Shown in pieces: positions 37,601 through 49,600 of a stretch of 64,000 nucleotides of DNA. The notes under the pieces are model-generated. The model was not told the DNA's origin. It worked only from the letters and a program-made list of their open reading frames with translations, and did not search any database. Positions within the stretch are counted from its first letter, which is position 1. Every line of letters starts with the position of its first letter. The position numbers and the translations under genes are program-made. The stretch comes from Hermodice carunculata (lineage: Eukaryota; Annelida; Polychaeta; Eunicida; Amphinomidae): positions 81,034,962 to 81,098,961 of the forward strand of contig OZ026615.1 in assembly GCA_964020975.1 (NCBI GenBank). Direction: 5' to 3'.

Positions 37601-40600
37601 CCACTGAGGACTGGTCAGATTTCCTGAGTGAGGACTCTGAAGCAGAGCAGGAGGGGTGTTGTTGTTCTCGTTTGTCAGAGGAGCACAAGGCGACCTGGTC
37701 TCCGCCCTTTCTCACCACGGCCAAGTGGGTAAGGTCCTGGTTCAAGTCCACGGCTTTGACTCCAGAGATGGCTGACCAGAGCAACCAGATCTCCCTCCAA
37801 GGGGAAGAGGCCAGGCATAGTAATCCGCGTGAACTTTGCCCTAATACCAAAACTTGCAATAATTGATGCTTCCTGGAGGAACTCTGACCTCAAAGAAGAG
37901 GAGTTAGCCCCCTGACCCTCTCATCTCTTTTGTGTTTTGAGCAGGGTGCATGGGTGATGATTATTGGCTCCTTCCAGGACTGTACCAGTTGTTTGGCCAT
38001 GATGTGACTTCTGGAAGAGGCATGTGATGACCCGGTGGCATCAGCAGCCATCACGCGATTGGTGGAGACCCTCCCAGGCCTCAAGCAGTCTCAAGGCCAC
38101 ACTGTGGGCCACATGTTTAGCAGAACCATTATGTTGGAGGCTAAAGTTCGTGCGCTGCTTTGTGCTCCTCTCTGCAGTTGCCCTGCCGATAGCTGTGACC
38201 AAGATGCTTATCAGCTGCCTCTGGGTCTCGTGGGTCCAGGACTGTGCAGCCAGGGAATTATTCCCCTCCTTGAGAGGGCAGACGATATGGCCAAAGAGAA
38301 GCAGCAAAAGTCGCTCAACAAGCTTTGCTCTGGAATGTGAAGTTGGCAAGGCACAACACAGCGGCTGTGGGTGGCCCGCAGCAGCAGCAAAAGCTGCAAA
38401 GTGGGAGGAACAAGCTGATGAAAAAGGTTGGGAAGCCATTGAAGCTGGGCTCTTCTAGTTTTAAGGGTGACCATAAGTCTGTGCCTTGCCCCTAGGGGCA
38501 CAGCCCGGTAGTTCAATGCTACTGGGGGCTCAATGGTCTATGACCCCTGTCCTTGTTCTTGACAAGGATAGGTTGGCAGCTGTATAGTGTGGTTTGCCAA
38601 CGACTGGCATGACAAATAATCATTGACTTGTTGCTTACTTCAAACAGCGCTTCAAAATGGAGACCCTGGCCACCGTCATGGCGCTGATGCGACAAGGCAC
38701 TTCGGCAACCTTAACAGACCTGGAAGATGCGTACTTTCACATTTTGGTGGTCTCAGAAATTCCTGCACTTTGTGGTCAATGGCAAGGCTTTACTGTTCTG
38801 CGCTCTGCCATAAGGCCTAGCGTCAGCACCACTGGTTTTTACTGGGGTCATGGGCGAGGTGCCTGCATTTGTGCATTTGCAAGGGATCTGGTTGCACATT
38901 CATCTGGATGATCGGCTCCTCCAGTCTCAGGAGAAAGGGCCTTCTCAATCACGCAGTTCTTCAGCAATCTGTGTTTAATGTTACCAAGTCGAAAAAAGGT
39001 TGTTCTCTCTTGCCAAGGCGACCCTGCTCTGGTACCATCAGTAGGGCATCAGGCTCAGCTGTCAGCACATTTCGGGTTACTCAATGTCAAGGCCACACTG
39101 CTCTCGGCCAATTGAGTTTCTCAATTCAGACTGAGTGGTCATTGCATCTCTGGGTGGTGGAAGTGATCTGAGCCCTTTGGGGTCCACAACATCCATTCCT
39201 TGCCACCAGGGACAATCGCAAGATTGACACCTTTGTGTCCCTGTTTGGTGATGAGTTGGCATGGGCGATAAGATGCCATGTGGATTTCATGGCAGGGAAT
39301 ATGTGCATATGGCTTTCCTTCGATCTGCTCTTTCTGAAGTTTCCTTTCAAGATTCGGTAGGAGCAGTGCAAATTGTTTTCGTGAGTCCATGGTGGCCCAA
39401 GAGGGAATGTTAAAGTTAAGTGTAGAGCCTCCCCGGTTACTGCCTCTTCTTCTTCAACTGCTCAAGCAACCAAGTTCTACTGCAATCCTCAGTTTCTCAG
39501 GCATCACATCTGGCGTCTATTGTCAAAAGCATTACTTCAGCTGGCTTCCCTACAGGAGTGTCCGGGGAAAACTTCATCAGTCTTCTTTGAAGATTTAGGC
39601 CTTGAGGTGGAACAAGTTTGCTTCTTGGTGTGCATCTAAGGACTGTTCACCTTGGGAGGCATCAGTCCAACAGATTGCGGACTCTGTATGAGGAAAGGCA
39701 CTTGAAGGTTTGCACCATCATGGGATACAAGTTGGCCAATGCGGCTACCCTTAGAACCAGGGGACAGAGTTTAGGGACAGACCCTTTTCTCTGCAGACTT
39801 GTTAACAGCTTCTACATAGGTCATCTGGTAGAGTCCAATCTTGTGCCTCCCTGAGATCTCTCCATCGTGCTTGCTTGGGGCTCTTGTTAAGCCTCCATTT
39901 AAGCCGAACTATCTGGCTTCGATGAACCTTAAGTTTCTTGCCTGTTTCTTCAAGACGGTCGTCCCGTTAGCTCTAGCCACAGGTGCAAGGTGCGCGGCGC
40001 TACATGCCTTGGATAGATCCCTGATCAGGTGGTCTGCTGATTGGAAGGATGTTTTTCTAAGGCCTTGTGTCGAATTTGTGTCAGTATGCCACAACTGGGC
40101 CTTACCTACAGCAGCAGCAGAAGCTGCAGAGTTGGAGAAAGAAGCTGATAGAGAGGGGTTGGCCAGTTTTCTAAGTCTGGCTCTTCTGGTGCCTAGGGCA
40201 GCCAGAAGCCAGCGCCTTGCCCCTAGTGGCATGTGCCAGTCATCCAACGCCTCTGCCGGCCTACCAGCATGCCATCCCTCATGGCCTTCTTGGCCATGAT
40301 CAGTCAGCAGCCTAGTGTTGTTTGCTTACCACAGGGATCCAGTTACAGACGATGTTTTCATCAAGAACCTTCATAAACCTGAAAGACTCATATTTGCACA
40401 TTTCCTTGGCCCAGGGGTCTTGGAAATTTCTGCATTTTGTAATTGACAGTATAGTTTATTAGTTCTGTGCTCTTCTGTTTGGCCTAGTGCTGGAACCACT
40501 CTTCTTTACTCAGGTTATGAGTGAGGTTGCAGCATTTGTGCGCCAACAAGAGATCCAGTTGCACATTTATCTGGACGATTGGCTCCTGCTGTCTCAGGAT

Positions 40601-43600
40601 GAGGACCTTCTTCTGCAGGACACACAGTTTGTTTTGAATCTGACCTTTAAGTTTATAGGCCTAATTGTGAATCTTCCCAAGTCCAACCTGATCCCTTTGA
40701 GGGAGTTCGTTTTTCTGGTGATTAAATTTTTGACAGTCCCTTATATATGTTGCCCCTCAGACAACCTGTGGAAGATAACATCAGCTCTCTCTCTTGAAAC
40801 AGTTCATGAGGGCTTCTGTTTGCATCAGCAGATATGCCTGATCAGGACGCTGATGTCCATAGACTCTCGGGTCCCTCTGGGGAGGCTTCATCAGTGGCCT
40901 ATCCAACTCAGTTTCTGGGATTGCAAGACGCATCTCTTGTCTCAGTGTGTCGGGATTCAGCCGTACGATTGGCTGATTCTGAGTTGGTTGTTGCACCTAG
41001 TAAATGTGATGCTTGGGCAGTCCCTGGTGCCATTTAATGGCAAAGTGACTCTGTTTACCAATGCTTTCAAGCAGGGCTGGGGAGCAAATTTGGACTCTGT
41101 GACAGCCTCAGGCGAAAGGCCTCCTCTGTGGAGGCGGTTTGCCATCAATTGGCTAGAAGTGGAAGCAATTCATCACATCCTGGTGATGTGCAACAACTGT
41201 ACAGTGGTTGCGTGCATGAACAAACAGGGAGGTACCATGTCGAAATTGATGTTCTCTCTGGCCAAGTCGATCCTGCTCTGGTGCCACCAGAATGGCGTCA
41301 GGCTCCGCTGTTGGCACATTGCAAGTTGCCTGAATGTCAAGGCCAACCTGCTCTTGCGCCAGTCGCAAGTGATTCAGACTGAGTAGTCTCTGAATCCCCT
41401 TGTGGTGGAAGTGATCTGGGCCTTTTGGGTTCAACTGCACCTCAATCTCTTCGCCACCAAGGACAGTTGCAAGATCAACACCTTTGTGTCCACATTCCTG
41501 GACAAGTTGGGGTGGGTGACAGAGGCCATGTCAATTTTGTGGCAGGGGATGTGCGCATATGCCTTGTCTCCTATCCCACTCTGGCAGAAGGTTCTTCACA
41601 AGATTTGGGAGGAGTAATGCGAAGTCCTTCTTGTGGGCCTGTGGTGGCCCAAGAGGGAATGTTGCTTGGACGTACTGGAGTTGAGTGTAAAGCTGCCTTA
41701 GTCACTGCCTCTTTTCCTGAACTGCTCAAGCAGCCAAGGTCAAACAGGTTCCACCGCAACCCTCAATTTCTGAAGCTTCACGTCTGGTGTCTATCGTCAA
41801 GAGCATCTTTTCAGCCGGCTTCTCTGAGGGAGTGGGTGAAAGAGTTTCCCAGGGAAAACTGCGTCAGTCTTTGAAGATTTGTGACTCATGGTGGAACTAT
41901 TTTGCCTCTTGGTGCGCATATAATGAGTGAAAAATACGCTAAATTTATGTCGACCTGTATGGGATTCGAACCCACTACCTTCGGCACACTCGCCTAGCCA
42001 AATGTAAAGTCGAACACGCTGACCTCTAGGCCATCAGGGCAACCCAAAAAAAGGTTGACCGAGGACCCAGGGTGATGTTATAGAAGGTGTGGCTTGTACA
42101 TTGACACGGTAGGGCACTTCCACAGACTGACAATTTATGAAATACACCTCTAATATAATTTCGAAGTCGGAGCAATGGCCCACAGCACTTCGAAACCAAT
42201 AGAGTATTAGCAAGGACTTTTCACCTTGGGAGGCGTCGGTCCAACAGATTGCAGACTTTCTGTCAAGTGTGAGGAAGGGCATTTGAGGGTTTGCACCATA
42301 GAGGGATACAAGTTGGCCATCGCGGCTACCCTGAACTTATTCCATCCCTAATTTTTTCGTATGTTTACCTAGATTTAAGACTACAATTGCATATTTAAAT
42401 TCTTCTTGAAAAGAGCTTTTGTTCAAGTACCAACATGCCTATAGTCCTAAGTGCAGGTGTAGCATGACTTGCCAGGCAGTGCCAGAACCACTGGCCAAGA
42501 CCTGTGAACATACTATGGAATGAATTAAGACCAAGGGGCAGAGTTTAGGGACAGATCCTTTACTCTGTGGACTTGTGAACAACTTCTTCATTGTCCAGTG
42601 GAGCGTAATCTTGTGCCTTGGTGGGATCTCTCCGTGGTGCTTGGGGCTCTAACTAAGCCTCTGTTCGAATTGAAAGATATGGCTTCAATCGACCTTAAGT
42701 TTCTTACCTTGCCAACAGTCTTCCTGTTAGCTCTAGCCTCAGGCGTTAGTGTAAGGAGATACACGCCTTGGATCGATCCCTCATTAGGTGGTCTGCAGAT
42801 TTGAAGGAGGTTTTTTCAAAGGCCTTGTGTGGGATTTGTGTTCAAGACACAAGTGGCTTGTGGCTCTTCAACCGCATTTACGGGTCTTTGGGTTAAGTTA
42901 CAGTAGGTGACAATGTCCAGATCTGAGCCAGATTGGGCCCTTTGTCATGTTAGAACGCTCCAGTTCTATTTGAGCAGGACCGAACCTCATTGAGCTTGGT
43001 GGAAAAGTTTGTTTCTCCCTCTTGGGCAGATGAAGTCCCAGACTCTGTTGCCTGACGCCATCCAAGATGAATAAGGAAAAGGATTTCTTTGGCTTAGCAA
43101 GTGGCCGGAAGGGTGAAGAGGTGGCATGTCTTCATTCTCTGTGGGCTCATGAGACTAGAGGGTGCTCTGCCTCATGGGACGCATTATGCAACATGTCAGT
43201 AGAGGATATTATGGCCATCCTTAGCATGCTTAGATGGTGCTCCCACAATACATATACGTCCTTCTAGCAAATTATGAGACTTTGTAGAAGTGGAGGCGCT
43301 GCTGTTGGCGCTCAAGTGCTTCCCAACAGCTGCTTCCAACTGGTCTTAGGGTGTGTGTCATCCAGCCCTTCTGAATCAAAGGAATTAGAGAGGGTGTACC
43401 GGGGATCCAGGATGGTTTTCTGCGCCATGGATCTGTAGTGCAGAGGTTTTTTTGGTCTAGATTCTTTGGAGGTTCCTGCCACCTCCAGTCTGATGTTACA
43501 TCAGCTTTAGTGATCTGTGGGGTTGTTCTGTGTCCTTAATATGATGCTGTTTTACATAAAACTATTGTCAAGAAACAGCATTCACCATAGGTTACTAGAA

Positions 43601-46600
43601 TTCCCACCCAATGCAACCATCCCCACTTTTCGGTCCCTCCTCGCTAGTGTAGGAAACTGAAGTGGACAAAAGACAGTCTTGCTAATACACATTACCGCCA
43701 CCAGGACCTCTGTGCCATGCCACAGGGCCTGGGGGGTTCAATGTAACAGCATGGTATGGTACTGGATCCATGAAATGTTTATGGGAGCTCTGGCATACCG
43801 GGAAGGTGCATGGGAAACCAGTTTAAGTGACCTATGGTGTGTACTGCTTCTTAATAACAGTTTTACGTTGAAAAGCTTCATATCGCCATTGACGGTAAAT
43901 GGGAAGGCCCTTGATGAACAGTATATGAAGATATTTTGCACTGCATATCTAAAGAAAGTGTGATCTCTTGGTGCAGGGGTCCAAGGACATACAGGAATCA
44001 CAGTGAACTGTGTCCCTCATCGTGACAGTCAACCAGAAGATTGTTATAAGTTAAGCCCCTGACAGACTTTGTCTATGCTTTTATTATGCACTTGCTAGTT
44101 TTGCAGGTAGGCTGAAAATACGTTTTCCAATGTCTGATGGTTCCTGTAGATTATGTACACAGCTTTTGTGCATGACCACTTTGTGCATTTTATTAGTCCT
44201 ATCTAAAAAATATCAAATGAAAAATTCTGGTAATAAAACTTTGACTTCAAACTCATATTTTTTTCAAACAACAGATACCTGGATATGATGTGCTGAATGA
44301 CAGATTGCAACAGTACATGCAAATGTATAATGATACAGTCAGAGGAGCCCATATGGATCTAGTATTCTTCAAAGATGCCATGGTTCACCTCATTAAGGTA
44401 GGGGAAGAGTGCATGTGGGTATTATAAACAGAAATGATGTTTTTTTTAAAAAATTACCTCTATGTCTTCCCTATCAGATGTCAGAAGTTGTATTTTCATA
44501 TATGGTCTGTTTCAGATTTGAAAGATGCCCTCCATTAGTAGGATGGCATCATGGTTATTTGAACCGCTGTTGCTCAGTGTATCCTACGTCATCTACATCT
44601 TTGAAACACAAATTGGCCTCTAAGTCACGACATTCTGTATTATATTCCAAATAAAGGAATTTACGTATATTTAGTTATAGGTTCTCTTGATTGACCATGT
44701 TCAAATTGGATACACAGGTGACTCATGGGTTGTTCTAACCATGCAATGCACTTTAAAAAATAATTTGAATGTGAAAATTATACTTCTATTCCCATTTTTA
44801 TTTAAAAACTCATTGCCCCTGCAATCATTGCTTTATGTTCATTTCCAACACCGTCAAGGTGCAAAAAGTTAGTGACGTCACCAACCCAACACGGCTGGCT
44901 GACAGGGAAGACTCCGACCATGCTAGCTAGCTATGGCTGTCAAGTGTCACTTGGTTTAAACACACTTATTTATTTTTGTCCCTGTTCCTGCCCAGGATGG
45001 GTCTGTGTGTTGCTGTTAATTGTAGCAATACAAGTTTTACAGCTTGTTTACATTCCCCCAAAGACCTGAAATTACAAAGAGCGTGGACCCTTGCAGTCAA
45101 GATTTACAGGGACAAGTGGCAAGGCGCTGGGAATTAATCTCTCCTATGTAGCGAACACATTGTTGAAAGTGACTTTGATTTGTCAAATATGACGATGTTT
45201 AGGATAGGTTTGTCAAGGAAAAGCTACTGCTGTTGCCAAATGCAGTCCCATCAGTGGACAATGGAAGGATTCATGGAACTGGCCAAATTAGGCATTACTC
45301 ATAAAACCAAGAACAGAGAATTTTTTTTTTTTTTTTTTTACAGTATTTACAAATTAATCTTCAGTATTATTCTGATTTCAAAGCTTGCATTACAGCAAAA
45401 TGTAGGTCTAGTAATTCTACGACTGTTACAATGTATCACATAATCATTAATCGAATGTCACAGTGACAACTTCAGTCTGGGATGTTGTTACAAAACTTTG
45501 GTGTGTTTAACCATTTTGATTCAATTGAAGGAAAAAATGGGTGGAAAACATGGACAAACAAGGACTGATCTTGTTCCATACCCATGTCAAGGGTTGAACA
45601 GTCTATGACAGGTTGAGTTAGGTGGGCACTGTAATGTGTATGTTCAGTTAATTTCTACTGTATAGTGTGAGGTGTGTTAATACCATAACCAAATCACTTA
45701 TTTGGATAGCTACCACATTCACGCCCCATCTACGCAGCTGCCAAGACCAGTGGGTGGCTGGCCTTTCATCTCTTTCAGTCATGTAACACTGTTTGTAAGC
45801 GTCCATGGCCAGCTGCCAATAATCGGGTGTAAATAAATTAATCTCCTTGTATCTTTTTCATTAATATAGGCCCATAAAATAAGTCAGTCACATGAAAAAA
45901 ATTACCAGTGTTACATAATGGATACAATCTGAAATAAAGGATCATAAGCACATGTACTGATGACCAATGTATACGGTAACGTAAATCACTGCCATTCAAG
46001 GGTCGCGATATTACTGCCCGGTAGGAGTTTTGATATTGAAAACCATTCATAAATGCAAACTTATATTAAATCATCCCGAGATCATGCAGACGGAACAGGA
46101 AATTAACTGTTTGTACAGACTTTTACATACTGTAGCTGTTTCCAAGAATGCTAGAATTTGAAACACCACAAGACCTGGCCAATCCTGACGCAAATTTCAA
46201 TTATTGCATGCATGCTTGTTGTTAAATGAAGTCCAGTAATTTTTCATAGGAAATGTCACTTTTGCAACAAATTCTCATTGGCCAGACAGCAAGTTGTGAT
46301 GGCGTAGGTGTCAACTCCCAAAGGCGCTTGACTGGGAGATTTTGGTAAAAAGCGTATAAAATCAAACGAAATAGTCAATTTTGCCTCAAAATCCGTGTGC
46401 TTTTAAGCATTTTTGAGTCTTGAAAATGGGAAACTCCTGGTGAAAACAGGAGAGTTGACAGCTATGGGATCGTCTGGCTGTCCCACCGCTGCACTTCCTG
46501 CGTACTAGAGGTAATGGCAGGGTTCTTGGCGACCCACTCACTTCTGTAAGGCTGAATGATCTTTTCTTCTGCCGGTACAACTCTTCTTATTAATTCTTCT

Positions 46601-49600
46601 TCCTCCTCATCAGACCATGTACATGAAAAACTCAATTCAATCTCTCTGGAATCACTATGCCCTGCTGTATCTGCCATGACTCTTGGCTAAATGAAGGCAC
46701 TTTGGCTTATAACACATCCACACAAGCCAGCGGGTTGTGATTGCGACGTCACTGACACTTTCCCACATTTGCCCACGATCCAAGAAATTCTTGTGTTTTC
46801 ATGTAGCAAATGTGGTGCACTTTTGGAACTGAAACAACACTATTAGGATATGAAATTTAATATTTTGGTTTTCAGTAATTATTTCTAATCACCCTAAACA
46901 ACAACTTTCTAATTTGTGGTACCCATTGAATCAAGATGACCTTTAACCAAAGATAAGACGAGAGCTTGCAACTGTGTTTGTGTGTGCTTTATTGAAGTAT
47001 CAATGAATTCTGAGTGATCTAAGCAGAATGTTTATATACATGTACACGCTAACACTCCAACTGTGCCACATAACAGCTTTTTCACTCATCTTTTTGTCTT
47101 AAAAATTATTAGCTAATGCATGTATAGTGTATATGATTTACTTTTCTCCATAGATATCCCGCATAATTTGTACCCCACGTGGCAATGCTTTGCTTGTTGG
47201 AGTGGGTGGATCCGGCAAACAATCACTTACAAGACTTGCCTCATTCATTGCTGGATACAAAATCTTTCAGATCACTCTGACAAGGTAATTTATGTGATTG
47301 TATACATGTATTGTGCTGCAAAATATGCACCTGACAAATAATATATGATCATTTGATAATCTCAGAGGCTCCAATTGTCCTGCTATGGTAACAGATCTAC
47401 TTTTTCTGACTTTTTTACAGTCTCATGCTCTCCTGCTTTTTAAGGGTCTGCCCCTTTCTGTTTTCAGATTGTCCGTCCATCCGGATTACCATCTGTCCCG
47501 ACATGCACATTCTCGTTACCGTGATATCTACATAATGCCCCCATGTATCTTGCTCAAATTTGGCAATATGCTTACCTTATCTAGCAAAATGAACTGATTA
47601 GATTTTGGTGTCACCATGACCTAATTTGAGCAAATGGCAGACCCTTCAGTCAATGTTTGGTTGAATGTATGTCTAGTTTATAAAATGTTTCCTCCTTTTA
47701 GCAAAATTACAAGATAAAAGTAACACTATTTCATTTTCATTTTCCTAGCTAAAAGAGCTGCTAAGTGATCATTTAAATTAATGGAGAATGTCTCTAACGA
47801 TACCTAAAATGGCTTAAAATGCAGGAGATGAAGAGACAAATTTCAAAATTTTCCTCGGGGAGCATGCTCTCTGAGAACCCTCATCTATGCTTCACACCTT
47901 CGGTGCTCGCTGTCCCACTTTTCATTACCTGCAAGAGAGAGTTCTCTCACTTTTAGTGGGGGCTGTGTTGGAACCTCAGTAATATTTATATATTTGATAC
48001 TGCCATTATTCTTAAATACATTGTTGTTTACATCATAAATAGTTGACCATTTGCATGTACAGTAAATCCACCCAAATCATTTGTTGGTACCTTCAAGTGT
48101 TTAAAAGAGTATTTAGCTCCCAGATTTCAGTTAGTATTGTGATGGTTGATTTTCAACTTAATAGACAATGTACTATTTGGGGGGGGGGGGGGGCTATGTT
48201 GGAGCGTCAGATATATTTATGGAGATGTATGGTACTGCATTTATTCTGAATAAATTATGTGAGAAATAATAGACCATTTGCATGCACAGGAAATCCACAC
48301 AAACCATTTGTTGGTACCTATAAGATCTTAAAAGTCTATTAAGCACCCAGAATTCAGTTAGTATTGTGATGGCTGACTTTCCAGTTAATAGACAATGTAC
48401 AATTTGGGGTACCTGAAGGGTCAATAATTGGCTCTTTTTGTTTTCCTTTTTTGATTTAATTATTTGCCTAACTCCTCACAGCTTCCACAGGTTATACTTT
48501 TTGTTTGTGATGTAAATGTTTTTGAGACATGATTTGTGATCATTTATTTGCATCAGAAGAGACAGAGTTGACCAAAATATCTGGAAATGAGATCTACATG
48601 TTATTCAGACTCAGACTCAGACTCAAAAATCTAGGTCCCTTTCAATATTAGTGGCGCCACCTACAATATTATGTAATATTGGGATCAAAATGTGAAAATC
48701 TTGTGAACAGTCTTGCATCTTTAATTTTGGGCAGATCTTCACAGAATTTGGTTGGATTGTGCATGAGGTGAAAGTCTAGGTCACGAATGATACTGATGGT
48801 GCCACCTATAATTTGACGAAAATTATGAGCCAAAATGTGTTTTCAGATAAAAAATCCCATATTTGGAATAGTAATTAGGTTAGTGAAACAGTGAAAACGG
48901 TTCAGCATTAGCCTCGAGCGCTGATTTTGGAATATGTTTTGATGGAAATTGTAACTGTCTATTCTGCAAGTCAAATTTCACAAAGAAAAAAGAGTTTCAC
49001 AGTAACGTTACTAACAAAAAATTCAAATTAAGGAACCCCCGATTGGAAAATTTGGTATTATCTTGTGAATCTACCAATATCATTTATTTGTTATCCTGCA
49101 TCAAATGTAAAGCACAATATGTGGGCCTAACTACTAAATCAGTTAAAAAGAGATTCAGTGGTCATAAAACTACAATTAAAAATCACAAGTTAAACAGTTT
49201 TTTGTGTAACCATTTCAATTCTGCAGAACATTCACATTTGGATTGCCGGATACAAATTATTGATTACATAGAGCCAAATTTGTTATACCAAGACAGTTAT
49301 GTTAACACAAGGAAATTATTACAAATGGAAGATTTTTGGATCAAAACACTTAATTCAGCTTTTCCTTATGGACTCAATGACAGAATTTTAGGCTTCGGTG
49401 ATGTTAGGAATTTGGACTTTACAACTCTTGACAGAAGTCACACACCTTTTCATAATAATCAGGCTGGTATTCAAAGAAGAAGAAGAAGTCATGGACAAAG
49501 AAAATCACGGAAAAACAGGAAATGTAGGAACATGGATACAAAAGACCTTGTCCAAAATTTACTACAGGCTTTCTCCAATGGTATTGATCAATTACATACA

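Larger units (their letters stand above)
34930..40085 (+). mobile_element. DIRS-type fossil, family 1, first unit of composite
   Basis: Parts in order: gag-like (35068-35400 and about 36450-38460), reverse transcriptase and RNase H (about 38640-39350, with the METL..V / [11 protein letters not shown] block and a HIHLDD active-site block), and tyrosine recombinase (about 39600-40085). This order and the LDDRLL/LDDWLL form of the RT box are those of DIRS retroelements. No left terminal repeat is found, so this end looks cut. The gag part was entered by an LTR-like sequence. Many breaks; old. At 40085 it passes directly into a second unit. Confidence 0.8.
40086..43730 (+). mobile_element. DIRS-type fossil, family 1, second unit of composite
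   Basis: Starts at the end of the gag-like region (GCAGCAGCAGAAGCTGC at about 40105, matching 38376). RT and RNase H follow (40487-41386: [24 protein letters not shown], then GWGANLDS and [13 protein letters not shown]) and tyrosine recombinase to about 43260. The right terminal repeat is at 43648-43730 (GTGTAGGAAACTGA). The RT/RNase H stretch is the longest open piece in the window's DIRS copies (299 residues). Two later insertions lie in the recombinase part. Broken; head-to-tail with unit one. Confidence 0.82.
44860..46770. mobile_element. DNA transposon with THAP gene and opposed second ORF
   Basis: Both ends carry a similar inverted sequence: GTTAGTGACGTCACC...CACGGCTGGCT at 44869-44901 and AGCCAGCGGGTTGTGATTGCGACGTCACTGAC at 46722-46753. 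Just inside the left end, a THAP zinc finger is encoded on +; just inside the right end, a short acidic protein start is encoded on -. THAP transposases with a second, opposed gene are known in the ISL2EU and related superfamilies, but the DDE core is not seen, so the family is open. The TGACGTCA palindrome also matches a CREB-type site and could be a promoter element. Confidence 0.55.

Noticed and set aside
48881-48886. Possible selenocysteine UGA before the Naiad-type endonuclease part
   Set aside because: The UGA is directly preceded by an in-frame TAG, so this is the end of the open frame, not a recoded codon.
48943-49200. Bacterial-type GIY-YIG homing endonuclease
   Set aside because: It continues in the same frame into a Penelope-type reverse transcriptase.
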